Program-made: the position numbers and the translations under genes | NCBI GenBank assembly: GCA_011799875.1 | Contig: CM022297.1 | Coordinates: 69,576,663 to 69,640,662, forward strand | Origin: Thinopyrum elongatum | Lineage: Eukaryota; Streptophyta; Magnoliopsida; Poales; Poaceae | Length of the DNA: 64,000 nucleotides | Direction of reading: 5' to 3' | Shown: positions 42,931-55,859 of the stretch, one piece after another | Numbering within the stretch: position 1 is the stretch's first letter | Layout of the letters: each line of letters starts with the position of its first letter | Notes under the pieces: generated by a model | The model's database searches: none | What the model was told of the DNA's origin: nothing | What the model saw: the letters and a program-made list of their open reading frames with translations, nothing else

Positions 42931-45900
42931 ATGGAGAACAATCCTTTGAGGGGTTTGTTCGGGGTATCTTCACCTCGACCGGAACCACAATTAGTTACCC
43001 CTCAACCTACTGCACCTACTGAAAATATTGGTTATGAAATTCCTTTGGGTATGATAGAACAACTGCTAGCTAATCCTTATGCAGGAGATGGAACCGAACA
43101 TCCTGATATGCACTTGATATATGTGGATGAAATTTGTGGATTATTTAAGCTTGCAGGTTTACCCGGAGATGAAGCTAAGAAGAAGGTTTTCCCTTTATCT
43201 TTGAAGGGAAAACCATTGGAATGGTATAGGCTATGCGATGATATTGGATCTTGGAATTGGAAATCGATTGAAATTGGAATTTCACCAAACATTTTATCCT
43301 ATGCATCTAGTTCATCGTGATCGGAATTACATATATAATTTTTGGCCTCGTGAAGGAGAAAGTATCGCTCTAGCTTGGGGGAGGCTTAAGTCAATGTTAT
43401 ATTCATGCCCCAATCATGAGCTCTCAAGAGAAATTATTATTCAGAATTTTTATGCTCGGCTTTCTCATGATGATCGATCCATGCTTGATACTTCTTGTAC
43501 TGGTTCCTTTATGAAGAAAACTATTGATTTCCGGTGGGATCTTTTGGAAAGAATAAAACGCAACTCTGAAGATTGGGAACTCGGCGAAGGTAAAGAGTCA
43601 GGTATTAAGCTCAAGTATGATTGTGTTAAATCTTTTATGAATACCGATGCTTTTCAAAAGTTTAGCACTAAATATGGACTTGACTCTGAGATAGTAGCCT
43701 CCTTTTGTGAATCATTTGCTACTCATGTTGACCTCCCTAAGGAGAAGTGGCTTAAATATCACCCACCTATCAAAGAAGAAATTAAAGATCCAGTAGTAGC
43801 TAAAGATGAAACTATTATTTAAATGTTGATCCAGTTGTGCCTACTGCTTATATTGAAAAACCACCTTTCCCTGTTACGATAAAGGAACATGCTAAAGTCT
43901 CAACTGTGGTCAACAAAAGTTATATTAGAACTTCCAAACCTGCTGAACAAATCAAAGTAGAACCTAGTGTTGCTATTGTTAAAGATCTCTTGGTTGAAAA
44001 TATAGATGGGCATGTTATTTACTTCTGTGATGAAGCTGCTAGAATTGCCAAACCCGATGAAAAAGATAAACATAGACCCGTTGTTGGCATGCCTGTTGTC
44101 TCAGTTAAAATAGGAGATCACTGTTATCATGGTTTATGCGACATAGCTGCTAGCATGAGTGCCATTCCTTTTACCTTATATGAAGAAATTATGAATGATA
44201 TAGCACCTGCTGAAATAGAAGACATAGATGTTACTATTAAACTTGCTAATAGGGACACCATTACACCACTTGGGATTGTTAGAGATGTTGAAGTCTTGTG
44301 TGGGAAAATAAAATACCCTACTGATTTTCTTGTTCTTGGTTCCCCACAAGATGACTTTTGTCCCATTATCTTTGGTAGACCTTTCTTGAACACCGTCAAT
44401 GCTAAAATATATTGTGAGAAACCAACCGTCGATGTTATTTTTGGTAATGAGTCTCATGAGTTTAATTTTTCCAAGTTTAGTAGAAAACATCATAAGGAAG
44501 AATTGTCTAGTAAGGATGAAATAATTGGTCTTGCTTCTATTGTTGTGCCTCCTACCGATCCACTAGAACAATATTTGCTAGACCATGAAAATGATATGCA
44601 TCTGCATTAAAGAAATGAAATAGATAAGATTTTCTTTGAACAATGTCCTCTCCTTAAACACAATTTGCCTATTGAAACTCTAGGAGGTCCTCCTCCACCT
44701 AAAGGTGATCATGTGTTTGAATTAAAATAATTGCCAGACACTTTGAAATATGCTTATCTTGATGAGAAAAAGATTTATCCTGTTATTATTAGTGCTAACC
44801 TTTCAGAACATGAAGAAGAAAGATTATTGAAGGTTCTGAAGAAGCATCGAGCTGCCATTGGATATACTCTTGATGATTTAAAGGGCATTAGTCCCACTCT
44901 CTGTCAGCATAAAATTAATATGGAGCCTGATACTAAACCCGTTGTTAATCACCAACGACGTTTAAATCCTAAAATGAAAGAAGTGGTAAGAACAGAAATA
45001 CTAAAGCTTCTGGAAGCAGGTATAATCTATCCCATTGCTGATAGTAGATGGGTAAGTCCCGTTCATTGTGTCCCTAAAAAAGGAGGTATTACCGTTGTTC
45101 CTAATGATAAGAATGAACTTATTCCACAAAGAATTGTTACTGGCTACAAAATGGTAATTGATTTTAGAAAACTAAATAAAGCTACTAGAAAAGATCATTA
45201 CCCTCTGCCTTTTATTGATCAAATGTTAGAAAGACTATCAAAGCACACACATTTTTGATTTCTTGATGGATATTCCGGTTTTTCTCAAATACCTGTATCA
45301 CAACCTGATCAAGAGAAAACCACCTTTACTTGCCCTTTTGGAACTTATGCTTATAGACGTATGCCTTTTGGTTTATGCAATGCACCTGCTACTTTTCAAA
45401 GATGTATGACTGCTATATTCTCTGATTTGTGTGAAAAGATTGTTGAGGTTTTCATGGATGATTTCTCTGTTGACGGAACTTCTTTTGACGATTGCTTGAG
45501 CAACCTTGATCGAGTTTTGCAGAGATGCGAGCAAACTAATCTCGTTTTGAATTAGCAGAAGTGCCACTTTATGGTTAATGAAGGTATTGTCTTGGGACAT
45601 AAAATTTCTGAATGAGGTATTGAGGTGGATAAAGCTAAAGTTGATGCAATTGAGAAAATGCCATGCCCTAAAGATATCAAAGGTATTCGTAGTTTCCTCG
45701 GTCATGCTGGCTTCTATAGGAGGTTTATTAGAGACTTCTCTAAAATTTCTAGGCCTCTTACAAATCTTTTACAAAAGGATGTTCCATTTGTTTTTTATGA
45801 TGATTGTTTAGAAGCCTTTGAAACACTTAAGAAAGCCTTGATTTTTGCACCTATTGTTCAACCACCTGATTGGAACTTGCCTTTTGAAATTATGTGTGAT

Positions 45901-47659
45901 GCTAGTGATTATCCTGTTGGTGTTGTTCTAGGACAAAGAGTCGATAAGAAGTTAAATGTTATTCATTATGCTAGTAAAACTCTAGACAGTGCTCAACGAA
46001 ATTATGCTACTACTGAAAAAGAATTTTTAACAGTTGTGTTTGCTTGTGATAAATTTAGATCTTACATTGTTGATTCTAAAGTGACTGTTCACATCGATCA
46101 TGCTGCTATAAAATATCTTATGGAAAAGAAGGATGCTAAACCTAGACTCATTAGGTGGGTTCTTTTGTTACAAGAATTTGATTTACATATCACTGATAGA
46201 AAGGGAGCTGAGAACCCCGTGGCTGATAACTTGTCTAGGTTAGAAAATATTCTTGATGACCCACAACCTATTAATGATAATTTTCCTGATGAACAATTAG
46301 CTGCAACAAATGTTTCTCATAACACTCCTTGGTATGCTGACTATGCCAATTATATTGTTGCTAAATATATACCACCTAGCTTCACATACCAACAAAAGAA
46401 AAAATTTCTTCTGTGATTTAAGACATTACTTTTGGGATGACCCACATCTTTATAAAGAAGGAGTAGATGGTATTATTAGACGTTGTGTACCTGAGCATGA
46501 ACAGGGACAAATCCTACGAAAATGTCACTCCGAAGCTTATGGAGGACATCATGCGGGAGATAGAACTGCTCACAAGGTATTGCAATCTGGTTTCTATTGG
46601 CCTACTCTCTTCAAGGATGCCCGTAAGTTTATTTTATCTTGTGATGAATGTCAAAGAATTGGTAATATTGGTAAGCATCAGGAAATGCCTATGAATTATT
46701 CTCTTGCTGTTGAACCATTTGATGTTTGGGGATTTGATTACATGGGACCTTTTCCTTCCTCTAATTGGTATACACATATTTCGGTTGCTGTTGATTATGT
46801 TACTAAGTGGGTAGAAGCTATTCCAACAAGTAGTGCTGATCACAACACCTCTATTAAAATGCTTAAGGAAGTCATTTTCCCAAGGTTTGGAGTCCCTAGA
46901 TATTTAATGACTGATGGTGGTTCACATTTTATTCATGGTGCTTTCCGTAAAATGCTTGCTAAATATGATGTTAACCATAGAATTGCATCACCTTATCATC
47001 CTCAGTCTAGTGGTCAAGTTGAACTTAGCAATAGAGAAATAAAATTAATATTACAAAAAACTGTCAATAGGTCCCGAAAGAATTGGCCTAAGAAGTTAGA
47101 TGATGCGCTTTGGGCTTATAGAACAGCATATAAAAATCCTATGGGTATGTCTCCGTATAAAATGGTTAATGGAAAAGCTTGTCATTTGCCTCTTGAATTA
47201 GAACATAAAGCATATTGGGCAATCAAAGAACTCAACTATGACTTCAAACTTGCCAGTGAAAAGAAGTTATTTGATATTAGCTCACTAGATGAATGGAGAA
47301 CCCAAGCCTATAAAAATGCCAAGCTATTTAAAGAAAAAGTTAAAAGATGGCATGACAAAAGAATCCAAAAGTGTGAGTTCAAAGTTTGAGAATATGTTTT
47401 TTTGTACAACTCTCATTTCAGATTCTTTGCAGGAAAACTCCTCTCCAAATGGGAAGGACCCTATGTTATCGAGAAGGTTTATCGATCCGGAGCCATCAAG
47501 ATAAATAATGCCGAAGGTACTAACCCGAAGGTTGTTAATGGGCAACGAATAAAACATTATATCTCAGGTATGCCCATTAATGTTGAAAGCAATATTATCC
47601 TAACTATGACACCGGAAGAACACATAAAGGAAACATTCTGGAACACTCCAGAATCGTGA
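42931..47659 (+). pseudogene. G1 unit 1 Gypsy gag-pol, broken
   Basis: The real start is ATG 42931 (MENNPLRGLFG). Domains in order: gag (FWPREGESIALAW); retropepsin region with CDIAASMSAIP near 44140; RT (VIDFRKLNKATRKDHYPL; VFMDDFSVDGTSF near 45450); RNase H ([27 protein letters not shown]); integrase zinc region ([23 protein letters not shown]) and core ([32 protein letters not shown]); then a C-terminal segment with SKWEGPYVIEKVYRSGA. Lesions: frame change near 43260, TAA 43820, TAA 44608, TAA near 44728, TGA 45256, TAG 45553, TGA 45613, frameshift near 46405 and TGA near 47387. The protease DTGA/DMGA-type motif reads DIAA, so the catalytic context is altered. Confidence 0.92.
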
Positions 47660-47673
47660 AAAAAAGGCTGTAC

Positions 47674-48192
47674 ATGATACGCTCCTCCAAGGACAAGTTC
47701 TTCGAGAACGTCATCAACCCATATTTGCGGGAGGTGATGCAGCACCCTCAGGCTATCTAGATGCATGAGGGGGTGCTGCACATCCACGATGTGCAAGGCC
47801 CCAAGGGGATGGGATCCATGGAGGCTAGGCTTGAAGCTATGGAGCAGGAAGTCTTCCGGTGCAAGGGGATGGTAGAATGTGGACTCAATGCCAATCACCT
47901 CATGATCGCGGACTACACCCGTGATCTCAAGGTGGATGGCAAGTCCATGAAGGACATCATCTTCACCTTCAACGAGCAAATCAACTTCCTCCAAAGCCAG
48001 ATCTATGATCTCCAAAACCAAGTCTTTGAATATGAGGCGAGGTTTAAAGGTATGAGTTTGGCTGCCAGTTGCAGGACCCATGAGACTCACTCCTCCTCTT
48101 ATGATGGTGAGCCCTTGCCATGGAAACCCGAGGATAAGATTGCCACTACTTCATCACCACCACCTCCTTCTTCATCACCAAAGGAAAATTGA
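47674..48192 (+). pseudogene. Extra ORF downstream of Gypsy integrase (172 codons, one stop)
   Basis: ATG 47674 opens MIRSSKDKFFENVINPYL and stays in one frame to TGA at 48190-48192. A single TAG at 47758-47760 (CAG to TAG is the simplest origin) interrupts it after 28 codons; the larger part begins MHEGVLHIHDV. The central section (ARLEAMEQEVFRCKG, INFLQSQIYDLQNQVFEYEA) has heptad-like spacing and looks coiled-coil. The tail is rich in Pro and Ser. Base composition is clearly more G/C-rich than the AT-rich gag-pol before it. It follows the integrase C-terminus by only 14 bp. No envelope features (signal peptide or transmembrane segment) are seen. Function unknown. Confidence 0.6.
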
Positions 48193-49772
48193 GTATCGGG
48201 TATGGGCACTCCCCTTGGCTTGTGCCAAGCTTGGGGGAGGTGCCATGGTATCGTATCACCTCCACTATCTTTTGCCTTTACTTATCTTAGTTTGATCCAT
48301 AGTTATATTTTACTTTAGATGAATAAAAGTTTAGTTCGATCCATTCTTTTCGAGTGTTTGCTTAGTGATCTATCTTTGTAATTGTGTGCAAGATATATAT
48401 ATAATAAAGTTTAGTTTGAGTTTTGTTTTCTTTACTTTCATGTTCAATAAAAAGAAAAGAAATAAATGAAAAAGATCATATGCTAATTTTATGGTAAGTA
48501 ATGACATCACATAAGGAAGAGTATAAGTAGAAAATTTTATTGGAGATTGACAAACATAGCATTGGTCAATGATGCAATTCATGAAAGAATTAACAAGGGA
48601 AGAGAAGATTCACATGCAAATACACTATCTTCGACATCTTTTGTGATTGTGAGCCCCCATCAAAATATTATATGCCAAAATTGTTGATGTTAGACAAGGA
48701 AGACAACATAATGATTTATGTTTGTTCATATTCACATAGAAGTTATATTGTCATAGATCCTTTAACATGTGGTTCTTGCCCCCATCTTTGCTAGCCAAAA
48801 ATTCCGCACTAAGTAGAGATACTACTTGTGCATCCAAAAGCCTTTAAACCCAAATCTTATTTTGAGAGTCCACCATACCTACCTATGGATTGAGTAAGAT
48901 CCTTCAAGTAAGTTGTCATCGGTGCAAAAAGGGCAATAAAAATTGCTTCTAAAAGTGTTGGATCATTTAGTGTAAGAGAAAATTGAGCGTTGTACGAACT
49001 TGTGATGGCAAAGAATAAAAGCGACAGACTGCATAATAAGGGTTGCTATCATAAGGGGCAATATAATGTGACGTTCTTTTGCACTAAGAGATTGAGCATA
49101 CAAACAAATAAGCGCATGGCAACCTCTGCTTCCCTCTGCGAAGGGCCTATCTTTTACTTTTATGTATTTACTTTTATGCAAGAGTCAAAGTTCTTCTCTC
49201 TATTCCTTTTTATTTTCTCTTTTGGCAAGCATCATGTGGTGAGGAAAGATCTAGGCACATATATCCAGTTGGATATGAGTAGCATGAGTTATTATTGTTG
49301 ACATCACCCTCGAGGTGAGTATGTTGGGAGGCGAATCTATAAGCCCCTATCTTTCTATATGTCCGGTTGAAACGTTTTGCTCATGTGTATGCGGTGAGTG
49401 TTAGCAATCATAGAAGACTATATGATGGTTGAGTATGTGGACTTGCCAAAAAGGCTCCGATACGTGACCCTTCCTGAAAAGATGATGAATTGTAGTTGCA
49501 AAGTTGACTGAAAACATAGTTCGTTGGTTTTCAATAGAGTTTATGCTTTATACTTTGATGTTGTGATGAATTGTTACTTGTTAATGAGAAGTTATATGAT
49601 AGAAGTTCTATGATAAAGTTCTATGCTAAAGTTTGTTGCTGTTATAATAATATACATGATGCTTCTATTTCCGTATTTTGTTTTTATCGACACCTCTCTC
49701 TCTAAGCATGTGGACATGTTTTTCGATTTAGGTTTTCACTTGAGGACAAGCGAGCTCTAAGCTTGGGGGAGT
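48193..49772 (+). other. G1 3' internal spacer and polypurine tract
   Basis: About 1.6 kb without a supported ORF between the extra ORF and the second LTR. It ends GCTTGGGGGAGT (49761-49772), the likely polypurine tract. Confidence 0.7.
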
Positions 49773-51272
49773 TGATACGTCCATTTTGCATCATGTTTTC
49801 CTACTGTTATTTATGATGTTTTTATGCATAATAATGCTTTTTGGAGTAATTCTAATGCCTTTTCTCTCATAATATGCAAGGTTCACACAAAGAGGGAGAA
49901 TTCCGTCAGCTGGAAATCTGGACCTGAAAAAGCTACGTCAGGCTACCTATTATGCACAACTCCAAATGATCTGAAACTTCACGAGGAATTTTTATGGAAT
50001 ATATAAGAATTATTGGAGCCAATAAGTACCAGAGGGGGCCCACCAGGTGGGCACAACCCACCTGGGTGCGCCCTGGTGGGTTGTGCCCTCCTCGGCCCAC
50101 CTCCGGTGCCCCTCTTCTGGTATATAAGTCATTTTGACCTAGAAAAAATAAAGAGAGGACTTTCGGGATGAAGCGCCACCGTCTCGAGGCGGAACTTGGG
50201 CAGGAGCACTTTTGCCCTCCGGCGGAGCGATTCCGCCGGGGGAACTTCCCTCTCGGAGGGGGAAATCATCGTCATCATCATCACCAACAACTCTCCCATC
50301 TTGGGGAGGGCAATCTCCATGAACATCTTCAACAGCACCATCTCCTCTCAAACCCTAGTTCATCTCTTGTGTTCAATCTTTGTACCGGAACTATAGATTG
50401 GTACTTGTGGGTGACTAGTAGTGTTGATTACATCTTGTAGTTGATTACTATATAGTTTATTTGGTGGAAGATTATATGTTCCGATCCATTATGCTATTTA
50501 ATACCCCTCTAATCTTGAGCATGATCATCATTAGAGAGTGGTTACTTTTGTTCTTGAGGTCACGGGAGAAATCTTGTTGCAAGTAATCATGTGAACTTGA
50601 TATGTGTTCGATATTTTGATGGTATGTATGTTGTGATTCCCTTAGTGGTGTCATGTGAACGTCGACTACATGGCACTTCACCTTATCAGGGCCTAAGGGA
50701 ATGCATTGTGGAGTAGTTATTAGATGATGGGTTGCTAGAGTGACAGAAGCTTAAACCCTAGTTTATGCGCTATTCCGTAAGGGACTAATTTGGATCCAAA
50801 AGTTTAATGCTATGGTTAGATTTATTCTTAATACTTTTCTCGTAGTTGCGGATGCTTGTGAGGGGGTTAATCATAAGTAGGAGGTTTGTTCAAGTAAGAA
50901 CAGCACCTAAGCACCGGTCCACCCACATATCAAATTATCAAAGTAGCGAACACAAATCAAACCAACATGATGAAAGTGACTAGATGAAATTCCCGTGTAC
51001 CCTCAAGAACGCTTTGCTTATCATAAGAGATCGTTTTGGCCTATCCTTTGCCTCAAAAGGATTGGGCTACCTTTCTGCACTTTTGTTACCGTCACCGTTA
51101 CTTGCTCGTTACAAATTATCTTGCTACCAAACTACTCGTTACTTATAATTTCAGTGCTTGCAGACATTACCTTGCTGAAAACCGCTTGTCATTTCCTTCT
51201 ACTCCTCGTTGGGTTCGACACTTTTACTTATCGAAAGGACTATGATTGATCCCCTATACTTCTGGGTCATCA
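49773..51272 (+). repeat. G1 second LTR (1500 bp), shared by two internal regions
   Basis: Preceded by a polypurine tract and followed by a primer binding site, so it acts both as 3' LTR of unit 1 and 5' LTR of unit 2. Confidence 0.93.
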
Positions 51273-51283
51273 AGGCTCTTTTC

Positions 51284-51301
51284 TGGCGCCATTGCCGGGG
51301 A
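51284..51301 (+). promoter_or_regulatory. G1 unit 2 primer binding site (tRNA-Asp type)
   Basis: TGGCGCCATTGCCGGGGA, one mismatch from the tRNA-Asp complement and the same variant as in G0. Confidence 0.82.
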
Positions 51302-51378
51302 GTGAAGCGTTCTTGGTAAGTGGAAATCGGTAAGGAAAAATTATTCCTACGTGCTGAAATTTATTGTCACTTGCTACT

Positions 51379-54300
51379 ATGGAGAACAATCCTTTGAGGG
51401 GTTTGTTCGGGGTATCTTCACCTCGACCGGAACCACAATTAGTTCCCCTCAACCTACTGCACCTACTGAAAATATTGGTTATGAAATTCCTTCGGGTATG
51501 ATAGAACAACTGCTAGCTAATCCTTATGCAGGAGATGGAACCGAACATCCTGATATGCACTTGATATATGTGGATGAAATTTGTGGATTATTTAAGCTTG
51601 CAGGTTTACCCAGAGATGAAGCTAAGAAGAAGGTTTTCCCTTTATCTTTGAAGGGAAAAGCATTGGCATGGTATAGGCTATGCGATGATATTGGATCTTG
51701 GAATTGGAATCGAATGAAATTGGAATTTCACCAAAAAAATATCCTATGCATCTAGTTCATCGTGATCGGAATTACATATATAATTTTTGGCCTCGTGAAG
51801 GAGAAAGTATCGATCTAGCTTGGGGGAGGCTTAAGTCAATGTTATATTCATGCCCCAATCATGAGCTCTCAAGAGAAATTATTATTCAGAATTTTTATGC
51901 TCGGCTTTCTCATGATGATCAATCCATGCTTGATACTTCTTGTACTGGCTCCTTTATGAAGAAAACTATTGATTTCCGGTGGGATCTTTTGGAAAGAATT
52001 AAACGCAACTCTGAAAATTGGGAACTCGGCGAAGGTAAAGAGTCAGGTATTAAGCTCAAGTATGATTGTGTTAAATCTTTTATGAATACCGATGCTTTTC
52101 AAAAGTTTAGCACTAAATATGGACTTGACTCTGAGATAGTAGCCTCCTTTTGTGAATCATTTGCTACTCATGTTGACCTCCCTAAGGAGAAGTGGCTTAA
52201 ATATCACCCACCTATCAAAGAAGAAATTAAAGATCCAGTAGTAGCTAAAGATGAAACTATTATTTAAATGTTGATCCAGTTGTGCCTACTGCTTATATTG
52301 AAAAACCACCTTTCCCTGTTAGGATAAAGGAACATGCTAAAGTCTCAACTGTGGTCAACAAAAGTTATATTAGAACTTCCAAACCTGCTGAACAAATCAA
52401 AGTAGAACCTAGTATTTCTATTGTTAAAGATCTCTTGGTTGAAAATATAGATGGGCATGTTATTCACTTCTGTGATGAAGCTGCTAGAATTGCCAAACCC
52501 GATGAAAAAGATAAACATAGACCCGTTTTTGGCATGCCTGTTGTCTCAGTTAAAATAGGAGATCACTGTTATCATGGTTTATGCGACATAGCTGCTAGCG
52601 TGAGTGCCATTCCTTTTACCTTATATGAAGAAATTATGAATGATATAGCACCCGCTGAAATAGAAGACATAGATGTTACTATTAAACTTGCTAATAGGGA
52701 CACCATTACACCACTTGGGATTGTTAGAGATGTTGAAGTCTTGTGTGGGAAAATAAAATACCCTATTGATTTTCTTGTTCTTGGTTCCCCACAAGATGAC
52801 TTTTGTCCCATTATCTTTGGTAGACCTTTCTTGAACACCGTCAATGCTAAAATATATTGTGAGAAACAAACCATCGGTGTTAGTTTTGGTAATGAGTCTC
52901 ATGAGTTTAATTTTTCCAAGTTTAGTAGAAAACATCATATGGAAGAATTGTCTAGTAAGGATGAAATAATTGGTCTTGCTTCTATTGCTGTGCCTTCTAC
53001 CGATCCACTAGAACAATATTTGCTAGACCATGAAAATGATATGCATCTGCACGAAAGAAATGAAATAGATAAGATTTTCTTTGAACAATGTCCTCTCCTT
53101 AAACACAATTTGCCTATTGAAACTCTAGGAGGTCCTCCTCCACCTAAAGGTGATCATGTGTTTGAATTAAAACAATTTCCAGACACTTTGAAATATGCTT
53201 ATCTTGATGAGAAAAAGATTTATCCTGTTATTATTAGTGCTAACCTTTCAGAACATGAAGAAGAAAGATTATTGAAGGTTCTGAAGAAGCACCGAGCTGC
53301 CATTGGATATACTCTTGATGATTTAAAGGGCATTAGTCCCACTCTCTGTCAGCATAAAATTAATATGGAGCCCGATGCTAAACCCGTTGTTGATCACCAA
53401 CGACGTTTAAATCCTAAAATGAAAGAAGTGGTAAGAACAGAAATACTAAAGCTTCTGGAAGCAGGTATAATCTATCCCATAGCTGATAGTAGATGGGTAA
53501 GTCCCGTTCATTGTGTCCCTAAAAAAGGAGGTATTACCGTTGTTCCTAATGATAAGAATGAACTTATTCCACAAAGAATTGTTACTGGCTACAGAATGGT
53601 AATTGATTTTAGAAAACTAAATAAAGCTACTAGAAAAGATCATTATCCTCTGCCTTTTATTGATCAAATGTTAGAAAGACTATCAAAGCACACACATTTT
53701 TGATTTCTTGATGGATATTCCGGTTTTTCACAAATACCTGTCTCACAACCTGATCAAGAGAAAACCACCTTTACTTGCCCTTTTGGAACTTATGCTTATA
53801 GACGTATGCCTTTTGGTTTATGCAATGTACCTGCTACTTTTCAAAGATGTATGACTACTATATTCTCTGATTTGTGTGAAAAGATTGTTGAGGTTTTCAT
53901 GGATGATTTCTCCGTTGACGGAACTTCTTTTGACGATTGCTTGAGCAACCTTGATCGAGTTTTGCAGAGATGCGAGCAAACTAATCTCGTTTTGAATTGG
54001 CAGAAGTGCCACTTTATGGTTAATGAAGGTATTGTCTTGGGACATAAAATTTCTGAATGAGGTATTGAGGTGGATAAAGCTAAAGTTGATGCAATTGAGA
54101 AAATGCCATGCCCTAAAGATATCAAAGGTATTCGTAGTTTCCTCGGTCATGCTGGCTTCTATAGGAGGTTTATTAGAGACTTCTCTAAAATTTCTAGGCC
54201 TCTTACAAATCTTTTACAAAAGGATGTTCCATTTGTTTTTTATGATGATTGTTTAGAAGCCTTTGAAACACTTAAGAAAGCCTTGATTTTTGCACCTATT

Positions 54301-55110
54301 GTTCAACCACCTGATTGGAACTTGCCTTTTGAAATTATGTGTGATGCTAGTGATTATGCTATTGGTGTTGTTCTAGGACAAAGAGTCGATAAGAAGTTAA
54401 ATGTTATTCATTATGCTAGTAAAACTCTAGACAGTGCTCAACGAAATTATGCTACTACTGAAATAGAATTTTTAACAGTTGTGTTTGCTTGTGATAAATT
54501 TAGATCTTACATTGTTGATTCTAAAGTGACTGTTCACACCGATCATGCTGCTATAAAATATCTTATGGAAAAGAAGGATGCTAAACCTAGACTCATTAGG
54601 TGGGTTCTTTTGTTACAAGAATTTGATTTACATATCACTGATAGAAAGGGAGCTGAGAACCCCGTGGCTGATAACTTGTCTAGGTTAGAAAATATTCTTG
54701 ATGACCCACAACCTATTAATGATAATTTTCCTGATGAACAATTAGCTGCAACAAATGTTTCTCATAACACTCCTTGGTATGCTGACTATGCCAATTATAT
54801 TGTTGCTAAATATATACCACCTAGCTTCACATACCAACAAAAGAAAAAATTTCTTCTATGATTTAAGACATTACTTTTGGGATGACCCACATCTTTATAA
54901 AGAAGGAGTAGATGGTATTATTAGACGTTGTGTACCTGAGCATGAACAGGGACAAATCCTACGAAAATGTCACTCCGAAGCTTATGGAGGACATCATGCG
55001 GGAGATAGAACTGCTTACAAGGTATTGCAATCTGGTTTCTATTGGCCTACTCTCTTCAAGGATGCCCGTAAGTTTATTTTATCTTGTGATGAATGTCAAA
55101 GAATTGGTAA
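51379..55110 (+). pseudogene. G1 unit 2 Gypsy gag-pol, broken and truncated in integrase
   Basis: ATG 51379 starts the same protein as unit 1. A frameshift near 51740 disrupts gag. A stop at 52265 follows the same one-base deletion as unit 1. Then a long open frame, 52282-53703, covers protease to RT (protease motif CDIAASVSAIP). It stops at TGA 53701, resumes with MPFGLCNVPATFQRC and VFMDDFSVDG, stops at TGA 54058, and continues with RNase H and the integrase zinc region. It ends at CDECQRIGN near 55110, where the integrase core is missing. Four lesions (52265, 53701, 54058, about 54850) are identical to those of unit 1. Confidence 0.92.
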
Positions 55111-55746
55111 TCTTTCTTGAACACCGTCAATGCTAAAATAGATTGTGAGAAACAAACCGTCAGTGTTAGTTTTGGTAATGAGTCTCATGAGTTTAATTTT
55201 TCTAAGTTTAGTAGAAAACATCATAAGGAAGAATTTTCTAGTAAGGATGAAATAATTGGTCTTGCTTCTATTGCTGTGCCTCCTACCGATCCACTAGAAC
55301 AATATTTGCTAGACCATGAAAATGATATGCATCTACATGAAAGAAATGAAATAGATAAGATTTTCTTTAAACAAGGTCCTCTGCTTAAACACAATTTGCC
55401 TTTTGAAACTCTAGGAGGTCCTCCTCCACCTAAAGGTGATCCTGTGTTTGAATTAAAACAATTGCCAGACAATTTGAAATATGCTTATCTTGATGAGAAA
55501 AAGATTTATCCTTTTATTATTAGTGCTAACCTTTCAGAACATGAAGAAGAAAGATTATTGAACGTTCTGAAGAAGCACTGAGCTGCCATTGGATATACTC
55601 TTGATGATTTAAAGGGCATTAGTCCCACTCTCTGTCAGCATAAAATTAATATGGAGCCTGATGCTAAACCCGTTGTTGATCACCAACGATGTTTAAATCC
55701 TAAAATGAAAGAAGTGGTAAGAACAGAAATACTGAAGCTTCTGGAG
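55110..55746 (+). pseudogene. Chimeric third Gypsy piece: protease-to-RT fragment
   Basis: Directly after the integrase zinc region the sequence jumps back to the post-protease region (LNTVNAKIDCEKQTVSV, equivalent to 52835 in unit 2). It runs to the start of RT (MKEVVRTEILKLLE), with a TGA at 55579. It lacks some unit 1/unit 2 mutations (for example FFKQGPLL instead of FFEQCPLL), so it derives from a different copy or unit. It ends abruptly against C2 sequence at 55747. Confidence 0.85.
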
Positions 55747-55859
55747 ACCTGTTGACTAAGCCTCTTCCGCGAGCAAAACATGATCAGCACCAAGACTCCA
55801 TGGGTATTAGATTCATTACAATGTAATCTGGATTATTCACTCTAGTGCAAGTGGGAGAC

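Larger units (their letters stand above)
41306..55746 (+). mobile_element. Gypsy array G1: LTR - internal 1 - LTR - internal 2 - chimeric third piece
   Basis: LTR 41306-42824, gag-pol and extra ORF to 49772, LTR 49773-51272, a second gag-pol to about 55110, then a jump back to protease/RT sequence (55110-55746). The array inserted in C2 RNase H after GTCAA (41301-41305). No matching GTCAA is seen after the second LTR because a further internal region follows it. The right end is fused by deletion to the C2 3' end. It is the same family as G0. Confidence 0.9.

Noticed and set aside
42931..55110. Endogenous plant virus (pararetrovirus) interpretation of the RT regions
   Set aside because: LTRs, tRNA-Asp primer site, integrase and Gypsy domain order identify an LTR retrotransposon. 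No movement or coat protein features are seen.
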